NCBI GenBank assembly: GCA_947474875.1
Contig: CANJKY010000061.1
Span: 1 to 9,963, forward strand
Source of the DNA: Gemmataceae bacterium
Lineage (GTDB): Bacteria > Planctomycetota > Planctomycetia > Gemmatales > Gemmataceae
Direction: 5' to 3'
Length of the DNA: 9,963 nt
The stretch's first letter is position 1. Each line of letters starts with the position of its first letter. Shown here piece after piece: positions 1 to 5,728 of the stretch. A program made the translations under genes and the position numbers. Under the pieces are notes generated by a model, which was not told the origin of the DNA, made no database searches, and worked only from the letters and a program-made list of their open reading frames with translations.

Positions 1-638
1 GGCGTGGTCTTGTAGTTCACCCCGGCGTCGGCGCCCATTTGCAACGCACGGGCCAGCTTGTCGTCGCTGCCGGAGGTGATGAACACCCGTGCCCCGAGCG
101 TCTTGGCGAACAGCAACGCGAACACCGACACCCCGCCGGTGCCCTGGAGCAGCACAGTCTTGCCGGCCACGTCGAAGTCGGTGGTAAGGGCGTTCCAGGC
201 GGTGACGGCGGCGCACGGCAGCGTCGCGGCTTCCTCAAAACCCAGGTGATCCGGGATCGGCACCACGCCCGTTTCGTTCAACACCACCCGCTCGGCCAGC
301 ACGCCGTCGATCGCCCCGCCGAGCGCCGACTTCGCCGCTGACTCGCTCAACTGGCCGTCCGCCCAGTCCTGCATGAACGTACCGCACACCCGGTCGCTGA
401 CTTTCACGGACACCACACCCTCACCGACGGCGATCACCTCACCGGCGCAGTCGGAGCACGGCACGCGGGGCAGCGGCATCCGCGGGTTGTACTGCCCTTT
501 CGCCACCATCAGGTCGCGGTAGTTGAGAGACACCGCTTTCACGGCGACGAGCACCTGCCCCGGCCCGACGGTCGGCTCCGGGCGGTCGGCGACGGTCAGG
601 TTGTCCAGCCCGAACGCGGGGATGACGGCGGCACGCAT
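1..638 (-). CDS. MDR-superfamily (zinc-independent type) NAD(P)-dependent alcohol dehydrogenase/quinone oxidoreductase-like protein, C-terminus cut by window edge
   Basis: The first 212 codons are present; the rest lies beyond the left edge. The start is the ATG at 636-638, giving MRAAVIPAFGLDNLTVADRP, a standard N-terminus for the medium-chain dehydrogenase/reductase superfamily. Residues 1-125 form the GroES-like substrate domain. The Rossmann nucleotide-binding domain begins near residue 155, with the glycine motif QGTGGVS at 165-171. The catalytic-zinc ligands of classical alcohol dehydrogenases appear absent: the usual Cys position reads SLNYRD (37-42) and the GHE motif is replaced by PCSDCAGE (60-67). 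This suits the zinc-independent quinone-oxidoreductase/enoyl-reductase side of the family. Such enzymes reduce or oxidise carbonyl, alcohol or enone groups with NAD(P)H in the cytoplasm; the substrate cannot be inferred. It starts 16 nt after the stop of the propeller gene, so the two are probably co-transcribed. Family call is secure, substrate unknown. Confidence 0.9.
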   Translation of the reverse strand, partial: MRAAVIPAFGLDNLTVADRPEPTVGPGQVLVAVKAVSLNYRDLMVAKGQYNPRMPLPRVPCSDCAGEVIAVGEGVVSVKVSDRVCGTFMQDWADGQLSESAAKSALGGAIDGVLAERVVLNETGVVPIPDHLGFEEAATLPCAAVTAWNALTTDFDVAGKTVLLQGTGGVSVFALLFAKTLGARVFITSGSDDKLARALQMGADAGVNYKTT

Positions 639-654
639 GGGGGAATCCCGTGGG

Positions 655-1851
655 TTATTTCAGCTTCACCGCGACCAGTTTCGACTCGTTCCGCAGGTAC
701 AGCCGACCGTCGGCCAGCGCCGGGGCGGCGCGCGTCAAGCCGTCCAGCACCGCCGCCCTTGCCCGCTCGGTGTACCCTTTCGGGCTGGCGTCGAACCGCA
801 TCAGCTCGCCGACTTCCGTCAGCGCCAGGATGCCGCCGTCCACGGCGATCAGGTGGGCCACCCCGAACCGCGGTTGCTTCCACTTCACCGCCCCCGTCTT
901 CCACTCCACGCACACCAGGTCGGCGGCGCCGGTGTCCTGCCGGCCGTGGACGCCGTACAGGAATTCGCCCACCCGCACCGGGGTGTCGTACTGGCACGAC
1001 AGGCTGGTGTCGTTCGCCCACACCTCCTCCGGCTCCTTCCCGCTCAGCCGCAGCAGCACCGCCCCGGTGCCGTACTGGGCGGAAAGAAACACCTCGTCCT
1101 TCCACACCAGCGGGGTGGCGGCGTTCACGCTGGCGTCGATCCGCGAGCGGTGCCGGTGCTTGTACTTCACTTCACCGGTGCCCGCGTTCAGCACCACCAG
1201 CCCGGTGCGGGTGAACACGACCGCGTGCGGCTTGCCGCCGATGTCGATCGCCGTCGGGGTGCTGTAACTCGGCGGGTCGTCCGTCGCCTTCCACACTTCT
1301 TTTCCGGTGGCCGCGTCGAACGCCACGATACCCGCCCCTTTCGCCCCCACGTTCACGATCAGCTTGCCGCCCACGTGCAGCAGCCCCGCTCCGACGCCGA
1401 AGTACCCCTCCGGCGGGGCGTACTCCTTCCACAGGTCCTGCACCCACACCTTCTCGCCGGTCTTGGCGTGTACCGCGTGCAGCTTGCCGCCGTACCCCAG
1501 CGCGAACACGGTGTCCTTCACCACCAGCGGGGCCACCTGCGGGCCGTCGGCGCCGCGGGCGGTGGCCTTGTAAGTCCATTTCGGCTTGCCGGTGTCGGCG
1601 GCCAGCGCGGTCAGCATCTCCTCGTCGCCGAGGCGGTGGAACACAAACACCACCCCGCCGGCCGCCACCGGCCCGGCGTTCCCGCCACCCACGTCGAACG
1701 ACCAGTCTGTGACCGGTTTGCTCCTCGCCCAGTCCCAGTTCAGCCCGATCTCGGCCGACTGCCCGTCGCGGGTGGGGCCGAGGAACCCCGGCCAGTCGGC
1801 GGCGGCGAGCAGCGGGAGCAGGGCGAGGAGTATGAATGTGACACGATTCAT
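655..1851 (-). CDS. Exported PQQ-like beta-propeller (BamB-like repeat) protein
   Basis: A 398-residue protein. The start is the ATG at 1849-1851, preceded by AGGTGG and followed at once by a signal peptide (MNRVTFILLALLPLLAAA, likely cleaved before D19-W20). An upstream in-frame ATG at 2022 is rejected because it would run through the inverted repeat and bury the signal peptide. The mature N-terminus DWPGFLGPTRDG matches the W-P-x-x-x-G-P-x-R-D-G opening common in planctomycete PQQ-repeat proteins. Propeller-blade signatures of the form A-x-x-x-TGKxxW recur at about 83-97, 126-139, 177-192, 220-233 and 314-327. In this family each blade is a four-stranded sheet and the fold serves as a binding or scaffold surface outside the cytoplasm. 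No PQQ-dependent dehydrogenase active site was recognised, so enzymatic activity is not claimed. It is the first gene of a likely two-gene unit with the MDR reductase downstream. Confidence 0.88.
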   Translation of the reverse strand: MNRVTFILLALLPLLAAADWPGFLGPTRDGQSAEIGLNWDWARSKPVTDWSFDVGGGNAGPVAAGGVVFVFHRLGDEEMLTALAADTGKPKWTYKATARGADGPQVAPLVVKDTVFALGYGGKLHAVHAKTGEKVWVQDLWKEYAPPEGYFGVGAGLLHVGGKLIVNVGAKGAGIVAFDAATGKEVWKATDDPPSYSTPTAIDIGGKPHAVVFTRTGLVVLNAGTGEVKYKHRHRSRIDASVNAATPLVWKDEVFLSAQYGTGAVLLRLSGKEPEEVWANDTSLSCQYDTPVRVGEFLYGVHGRQDTGAADLVCVEWKTGAVKWKQPRFGVAHLIAVDGGILALTEVGELMRFDASPKGYTERARAAVLDGLTRAAPALADGRLYLRNESKLVAVKLK

Positions 1852-1854
1852 GAT

Positions 1855-1860
1855 CCACCT
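1855..1860 (-). promoter_or_regulatory. Shine-Dalgarno site of the beta-propeller gene
   Basis: AGGTGG on the minus strand ends 3 nt before the ATG at 1851 (6 nt if only the AGG core is counted). It decides the start codon, because the in-frame ATG farther upstream has no comparable site. Confidence 0.6.
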
Positions 1861-1874
1861 GTAGTTGCCATTGC

Positions 1875-1949
1875 CCCCTCTTCCGTGGCACCGGCGGCCC
1901 GCCGGTGATCCGTCCCCACCGGCGGGCCGCCGGTGCCACGGAAGAGGGG
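1875..1949. repeat. Perfect 33-bp inverted repeat with self-palindromic arms (REP/BIME-like)
   Basis: The arms are 1875-1907 and 1917-1949, perfectly complementary over 33 bp, with a 9-nt loop (ATCCGTCCC). The inner 19 nt of each arm is itself a palindrome: CACCGGCGG at 1889-1897 pairs with CCGCCGGTG at 1899-1907 around one C, and the same halves recur at 1917-1925 and 1927-1935 around one G. The element can therefore fold as one long hairpin or as two adjacent short ones. It lies between divergent genes, 23 nt from the propeller start and 67 nt from the acetyltransferase start, so it cannot be an ordinary 3'-end terminator for either. The architecture resembles paired REP units (BIMEs) or a small non-autonomous palindromic element. 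Its function is not known from the sequence. Confidence 0.9.
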
Positions 1950-1956
1950 CGGTCGG

Positions 1957-1984
1957 TTGCGGCCGGCGGGGCGGGGGGTATATT
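1957..1984 (+). promoter_or_regulatory. Candidate sigma70-type promoter for the GNAT gene
   Basis: TTGCGG (1957-1962) and TATATT (1979-1984) are separated by 16 nt and lie 33 nt before the acetyltransferase ATG. The run TATATTATC at 1979-1987 is a clear AT island in very GC-rich DNA. Read on the minus strand it gives GATAAT, a possible -10 for the divergent propeller gene, but no matching -35 was seen on that side. Planctomycete promoter consensus is poorly known, so this is tentative. Confidence 0.35.
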
Positions 1985-2016
1985 ATCCGCACCCGCTCCG
2001 GCCGCCGCCGTGCCGT

Positions 2017-2982
2017 ATGCACTACCGCCCGTTCCGCAACACCGACCCGCCCGCCCTCATGGAGGTGTGGAACGAGGTTCTCACCGGCCGCGGCGCGTAC
2101 CCCCTCCGCACCCCCGCCCCGTTCGACCGCTGGATCCTGAGCAAGCCGTTCTTCACCCCGGACGCCCTGCTGGTGGCCGAAGACCCGGACGCCGACCGCA
2201 AGATCGCCGGGTTCGCCCTGAGCGGGTTCGGCCCGACCGAGGACCGCACCGCCCAGGACACCGGCGGGGTGGTGTGTTGCGTGCTGGTGCGGCCGGCGTA
2301 CCGCCGCCGCGGCATCGGCCGCGAACTGCTCCGCCGGTCGGAGGAGTGGCTGCGGGGCCGCGGGGCGGACGTGGTGGTGGTCGGCTCACAACGGCCTTAC
2401 AACCCGTACCTGTTCGGGCTGTACGGCGGGGCGAACTCGCCGGGCATCCTGGCCAGCGAGCCGGACGCGGACGCGTTCCTGAAAGCGATGGGGTACGAGC
2501 GGGGGGAGGGGCACCTGGTGTTCCAGCGGCCGCTGGACAAGCCGGTGGACGTGGCCGACGGGCGGTTCGTCGGCCTGCGGCGGCGGTTCGACATCCAGAT
2601 GATCCGCCCGACGGTCAGCCAGAACTGGTGGGAGGAGTGCGTGTGGGGGGTGCTGGAGCCGACCGAGTTCCGGGTGGTGGACCGGATGACCGGCGCGCCG
2701 GCCGGGCGGCTGGTGAACTGGGACCTGGAGGGGTTCGGGTGGCGGTGGAACAAGCCGGCCACCGGCATCTTCGACGTGGAGATCCGCGCGCACCTGCGGC
2801 GGCAGGGGCTGGCGAAATTCCTGCTCGCCAGCGTGCTCAAGCTGTTGCAGGAGCAGTTCTACGCGGTGGCCGAGCTGCAGGTGTGGGCGGACGACCCGGC
2901 CGGCATCGGCATCTGCCACGCGCTCGGGTTCGAGCAGGTGGACGTGGGCTACCGGTACCGGCGGGCGGAGGCGGGCGGGTGA
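2017..2982 (+). CDS. Tandem-GNAT N-acetyltransferase
   Basis: A 321-residue protein with two GNAT (Gcn5-related acetyltransferase) folds. The N-terminal domain spans about 1-170, with the acetyl-CoA pyrophosphate loop RRRGIG at 96-101 after strand VCCVLVRP and before helix RELLRRSEEWL. The second domain spans about 180-321, with the loop RRQGLA at 261-266 after VEIRAHL and the closing motif CHALGFEQVDVGYRYRR at 300-316, typical of GNAT motif B. Both loops keep the R/Q-x-x-G-x-G/A pattern, so neither copy is obviously dead. Double GNAT proteins occur in several families, mycothiol synthase MshD being one; nothing here allows assignment to MshD or names the acetyl acceptor. The start is the ATG at 2017, where the GNAT strand begins (MHYRPFRNTDPPAL). 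An upstream in-frame ATG at 1933 is rejected because it lies inside the inverted repeat. No strong Shine-Dalgarno site is visible. It converges on the next gene with 2 nt between stop codons. Confidence 0.88.
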   Translation: MHYRPFRNTDPPALMEVWNEVLTGRGAYPLRTPAPFDRWILSKPFFTPDALLVAEDPDADRKIAGFALSGFGPTEDRTAQDTGGVVCCVLVRPAYRRRGIGRELLRRSEEWLRGRGADVVVVGSQRPYNPYLFGLYGGANSPGILASEPDADAFLKAMGYERGEGHLVFQRPLDKPVDVADGRFVGLRRRFDIQMIRPTVSQNWWEECVWGVLEPTEFRVVDRMTGAPAGRLVNWDLEGFGWRWNKPATGIFDVEIRAHLRRQGLAKFLLASVLKLLQEQFYAVAELQVWADDPAGIGICHALGFEQVDVGYRYRRAEAGG

Positions 2983-2984
2983 CA

Positions 2985-3329
2985 CTACGGCTTGTGAACC
3001 CCGGTCACGACGGCGCTGTCCGAGTTGCCGTTGTAAGTCAGCACCGCCACGATGATGTACCCGTTGAAGTCGGGCAGGCCTGCCGGCACCGGGGCGGTCC
3101 AGTCGCCGTTCAGCGGGTCGGCGGTCAGGGCGTACGACACCGGGTTATGCGGGTCGGCGTTGGTGATCACCACGGTGAACACCGGCAGCGGGGGCGCGGG
3201 CGTCCCCGCACGCCCCCGAGCGTTCGAGTCTGAGGCCGGGGGCGGGGTGGGGGACAGATCGTACCTGCCCGTGATCGTCGCCGGCAGGGCACCGTTGTTG
3301 GCCGGAGATCCGATGGTGATCGACAGCAT
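2985..3329 (-). CDS. Small free-standing Ig-like domain protein (module copy B)
   Basis: A 114-residue protein starting MLSITIGSPANNGALPATIT and ending VTGVHKP, with no signal peptide and no membrane segment. The opening 'SPANNG..PATITGRYD', the central GDWTAP (75-80) and the late strand YIIVAVLTYNG (91-101) fit the strand pattern of bacterial Ig-like domains. A proline-, glycine- and serine-rich insert at about 26-49 separates the first strands from the rest. It is a paralogue of the small protein at 5395-5718: both share PATITG-x-YD, G-x-W in the middle and a terminal S-D-S strand. It follows its kinase by 17 nt, is preceded by GAGG, and is the last gene of the operon. A partner or ligand of the kinase, possibly acting through the kinase C-terminal domain, is inference from gene pairing. 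The family call is from strand pattern only. Confidence 0.75.
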   Translation of the reverse strand: MLSITIGSPANNGALPATITGRYDLSPTPPPASDSNARGRAGTPAPPLPVFTVVITNADPHNPVSYALTADPLNGDWTAPVPAGLPDFNGYIIVAVLTYNGNSDSAVVTGVHKP

Positions 3330-3336
3330 TCGCTCG

Positions 3337-3340
3337 CCTC
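3337..3340 (-). promoter_or_regulatory. Shine-Dalgarno site of small protein B
   Basis: GAGG on the minus strand lies 7 nt before the ATG at 3329. It is the clearest ribosome-binding site in the operon. The other internal genes have little or no site and probably rely on coupling to the preceding stop codon. Confidence 0.5.
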
Positions 3341-3346
3341 GTGTGG

Positions 3347-5389
3347 TCAGGGGTTGAGTGGGGTGATGGCCACGTTGCGGAACGCCAGAGCGGACCCGCT
3401 GCACAACAACCCGATGCCGCCGTTCGGCTCCCATCGAGTCGGGAACATCGCCGGGTTCTCGCTTTTCAGTCCGACACGCCGTTTGGCCTCGATCCCCGCT
3501 TTCACATCCCGCAGTACGTCTCCCAGTTTTCCGGCCGTCACCCCCATCTCCAGCGGGTCGGGGAGCGGGGGGGCGGCGGCCTCGTACCATCGGGCGTGAA
3601 CGCCGTCCGGGGTGACGTCCACCACCAGCCGCCGCCACGGGCCGGGCAGAGTCGGCGAGGCGGCGAACCGGAGCCCGTCCGGCAGCACGTGGTGGCTCGT
3701 CCAGCGGGGCGAGCCGGCGTGGGGGCGGTACAGGTTCCAGTAGGCGAAGTTCAGCGGCTGGGGGGTGGGCTGCCCCCGATCCGGGAGCGTCAGGTCGATG
3801 TCGGCGAACTTGACCGCCATCATGGAATCCAGGAGTTCTCCGCTCCCCTCGGCCCCCGCCGCCCGGGTGTGTGCGAAAAACACCCCCACCCAGGTGGCCA
3901 ACGGGTTGGCTCTCACGAACCCGCTCAGGTGCCGCAGTTCGAGTTCGATCCGGTAGCGGTCGCCCGGCCGGGCGAACAGTTTTAGGGCGCCCAGCGTGAT
4001 CGTTTCCACCTCGGCGGCTTCGTCCCCCAGCCGCGAGGGGTGCACGTCCGGACCGCCGTCCACCCACTCGCTCCACCTCGGTAACCCCTTCTCCGGCACC
4101 AGCGTGACCGTCCGCCCGGCCTTGAACTCGGCTTCCAGCGTCGCGAGGGCGTCGGCCTTCTCCTCTCCGCCAGTGGCGAGTGGCTGTATCGTCGTTAGGT
4201 CCCGCGGCGGGCGGGGTGTGGCCAGGAGGGCGATCACCCCCGCGATCGCCGCCACCGCCCACGCCACCACCAGCCCGCGGTGGACGCCCCGCGCCCGCCG
4301 CCAGACCCGTGTCGCCCACGGCAGGGGTTTGGCGACCGTGGACTCCCCCCGCAGGTACCGGTCCAGGTCGGCGGCCACGTCCGCCGCCGTCGGGTACCGG
4401 TTCGCCGGGTCGCGCTCCAGGCATTTGCACACCACGGCGTCCAGCACCGGCGGCACGGCCGGCTTCACGCTCCGCGGCGGCACCAGCGGGTCGGACAGCA
4501 CCCGCGTGGCGTTCTTGGTGCCGGTCGGGAACGGCGGCCTGCCGACCAGGCAGGCGTACAGGCAGGCGCCCAGCCCCCACACGTCGGTGCGGGCGTCGCA
4601 CGCCGGGGCCGTCTCGTCGATCTGCTCGGGGGCCATGTACCCGGGCGTGCCGCCGACCAGTTGGCCGTCCCCGGTCAGCGTCAGCCCATCCCCCGGGTCG
4701 GTCAGCTTGCCCAGCCCGAAGTCGGACACCTTGATCTGGTCGGCCTTCGTCACCAGCAGGTTGCCCGGCTTCAGGTCGCGGTGAATCCCCCCGGCGGCGT
4801 GGGCGGCGGCCACCCCGCGGGCGGCGTCGGCCATCAGCCGGGCGGCTTCGCCCGGGGGCAGAACCTTCCCGTCGGCCAGCCGGTCGGCCAGCGAACACCC
4901 GTCGACGAAATCCATGACGATGTGCGGGTCGCCGGGGTCGGGCACGAAGTCGTGCAGGCGGACCACGTTCGGGTGGTCCACCCGGGACAGGATGCGGGCC
5001 TCCTGTACGAACCGGCGGAGCAGGCTGGGGGTGTACCGCTCGGCCCGCAGCTTCTTGATGGCGACGGTCTGGCCGGTGGACACCCGCACCGCCTGGTACA
5101 CGCACCCCATGCCGCCGGTGCCCAGCACCTCGCCGTACACATACCCGCCGGCCGGCAGCACCCCGAACGGGTCGGCCCCGGCCTCCCCGTGGGTGACGGT
5201 GGTGTCGGTCGGGGTGGCGAAGGTGAAGGTGCCGGCGGTGTCCGGGTCGAATGACGGGGTGGGGGCGTCGGCGACGACGGACACGGACTGACGGGTGTCG
5301 TCCGCCCGCCCGTGGCAGGTGACGCACAGGCCGCCCGGCAACACCGGGTCGGTGACGACGCCGCAGCGGGGGCAGGTGTGCGAGCTCAT
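3347..5389 (-). CDS. Membrane-anchored Ser/Thr protein kinase with N-terminal zinc ribbon and C-terminal extracytoplasmic domain (kinase B)
   Basis: A 680-residue protein. Cysteines C6, C9, C22 and C25 form a CxxC-x12-CxxC zinc-ribbon-like knuckle. After a Thr-rich linker comes a Hanks-type kinase domain (about 84-350): glycine loop GTGGMG at 90-95, Lys112 in VAIKK, HRDLKPGN at 203-210, DFG at 223-225, APE at 253-255. All catalytic residues are present, so it should phosphorylate Ser/Thr on cytoplasmic targets. A hydrophobic segment at about 372-391 (GLVVAWAVAAIAGVIALLA) follows basic residues, predicting kinase inside and the C-terminus outside. The C-terminal domain (about 425-680) ends GGIGLLCSGSALAFRNVAIT, a pattern seen in concanavalin-like beta-sandwich and DUF1080-type domains; a sensory role is inference. 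A helical stretch lies at about 618-644. It starts 5 nt after the stop of small protein A, with no good Shine-Dalgarno site. An upstream in-frame ATG at 5614 is rejected because it overlaps that gene and precedes the zinc knuckle. Confidence 0.93.
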   Translation of the reverse strand: MSSHTCPRCGVVTDPVLPGGLCVTCHGRADDTRQSVSVVADAPTPSFDPDTAGTFTFATPTDTTVTHGEAGADPFGVLPAGGYVYGEVLGTGGMGCVYQAVRVSTGQTVAIKKLRAERYTPSLLRRFVQEARILSRVDHPNVVRLHDFVPDPGDPHIVMDFVDGCSLADRLADGKVLPPGEAARLMADAARGVAAAHAAGGIHRDLKPGNLLVTKADQIKVSDFGLGKLTDPGDGLTLTGDGQLVGGTPGYMAPEQIDETAPACDARTDVWGLGACLYACLVGRPPFPTGTKNATRVLSDPLVPPRSVKPAVPPVLDAVVCKCLERDPANRYPTAADVAADLDRYLRGESTVAKPLPWATRVWRRARGVHRGLVVAWAVAAIAGVIALLATPRPPRDLTTIQPLATGGEEKADALATLEAEFKAGRTVTLVPEKGLPRWSEWVDGGPDVHPSRLGDEAAEVETITLGALKLFARPGDRYRIELELRHLSGFVRANPLATWVGVFFAHTRAAGAEGSGELLDSMMAVKFADIDLTLPDRGQPTPQPLNFAYWNLYRPHAGSPRWTSHHVLPDGLRFAASPTLPGPWRRLVVDVTPDGVHARWYEAAAPPLPDPLEMGVTAGKLGDVLRDVKAGIEAKRRVGLKSENPAMFPTRWEPNGGIGLLCSGSALAFRNVAITPLNP

Positions 5390-5394
5390 CCGCG

Positions 5395-5718
5395 TCAGGT
5401 GGTGATGTTCGACTTCGAGTCGCTGCCCGCACTCGACGTGGCGGCGATCTTGTAGTCGTTCTGGCCGGCCACGAGGTCGGTCGGCTTTGGGCAACTCCAG
5501 GTGCCGGCGGAGTTGGTCGTGCATACCAGGGCGGCGTTCTGCACGTTCGAGTAGCCCGGGTTGCTCGTCTTCGTCACCGTGACGGTGACGCCCAGCCCGA
5601 TCGGGATGGCGCACGCGCCGGGCGTCCCGCCGCCGCCGCCGCCGGTGTCGTAGGTGCCGGTGATGGTGGCGGGGAACGGGTCGCCGTTGGCGGCCGGGTT
5701 GGTGATGAACAGGGACAC
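5395..5718 (-). CDS. Small free-standing Ig-like domain protein (module copy A, GTG start)
   Basis: A 107-residue protein that begins at a GTG codon (5716-5718), 10 nt after the stop of kinase A. The GTG is supported by alignment with the paralogue at 2985-3329 (MSLFITNPAANG against MLSITIGSPANNG) and by the absence of a nearby ATG. Shared positions include PATITGTYD (16-24), GTW (72-74) and SAGSDS near the end. Strand-rich segments such as VTVTVT (44-49) and YKIAAT suit a bacterial Ig-like fold. No signal peptide or membrane helix is seen. It differs from copy B in having a six-glycine tract (26-31) in the variable insert and three cysteines (36, 66, 76). Cysteines of this kind could form a disulfide if the protein is exported, but no export signal is visible. 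It lies between two kinases, with its stop 5 nt from the next start. Real gene very likely; function unknown. Confidence 0.75.
   Translation of the reverse strand: MSLFITNPAANGDPFPATITGTYDTGGGGGGTPGACAIPIGLGVTVTVTKTSNPGYSNVQNAALVCTTNSAGTWSCPKPTDLVAGQNDYKIAATSSAGSDSKSNITT
5627..5644. repeat. (CCG)6 trinucleotide microsatellite in small gene A
   Basis: Six uninterrupted CCG triplets on the plus strand (GGC on the coding strand) encode residues G26-G31 of the small protein. Triplet gain or loss here would change linker length without shifting the frame. Confidence 0.85.
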
Positions 5719-5728
5719 GGGCGATTCT

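Noticed and set aside
655..1851. Propeller protein as a PQQ-dependent dehydrogenase
   Set aside because: It is shorter than such enzymes and no catalytic or PQQ-ligand motif was recognised; only the blade repeats are visible.
523..1908. Long plus-strand open frame over the propeller gene
   Set aside because: It is antisense to a protein with a signal peptide, Shine-Dalgarno site and repeated blade motifs; its own translation is low-complexity Arg/His/Pro/Val sequence typical of a GC-rich shadow.
1875..1949. Inverted repeat as an intrinsic terminator
   Set aside because: It lies upstream of both flanking genes, which are divergent, and has no T-run on either strand.
4280..5254. Plus-strand open frame of about 324 codons over kinase B
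   Set aside because: It is complementary to the kinase domain and shows no recognisable motifs.
3330..5432. Minus-strand open frame in the small-gene-B frame, running upstream through kinase B
   Set aside because: Only its last 114 codons look like protein; the rest is a shadow of kinase B in another frame. It is not a fusion.
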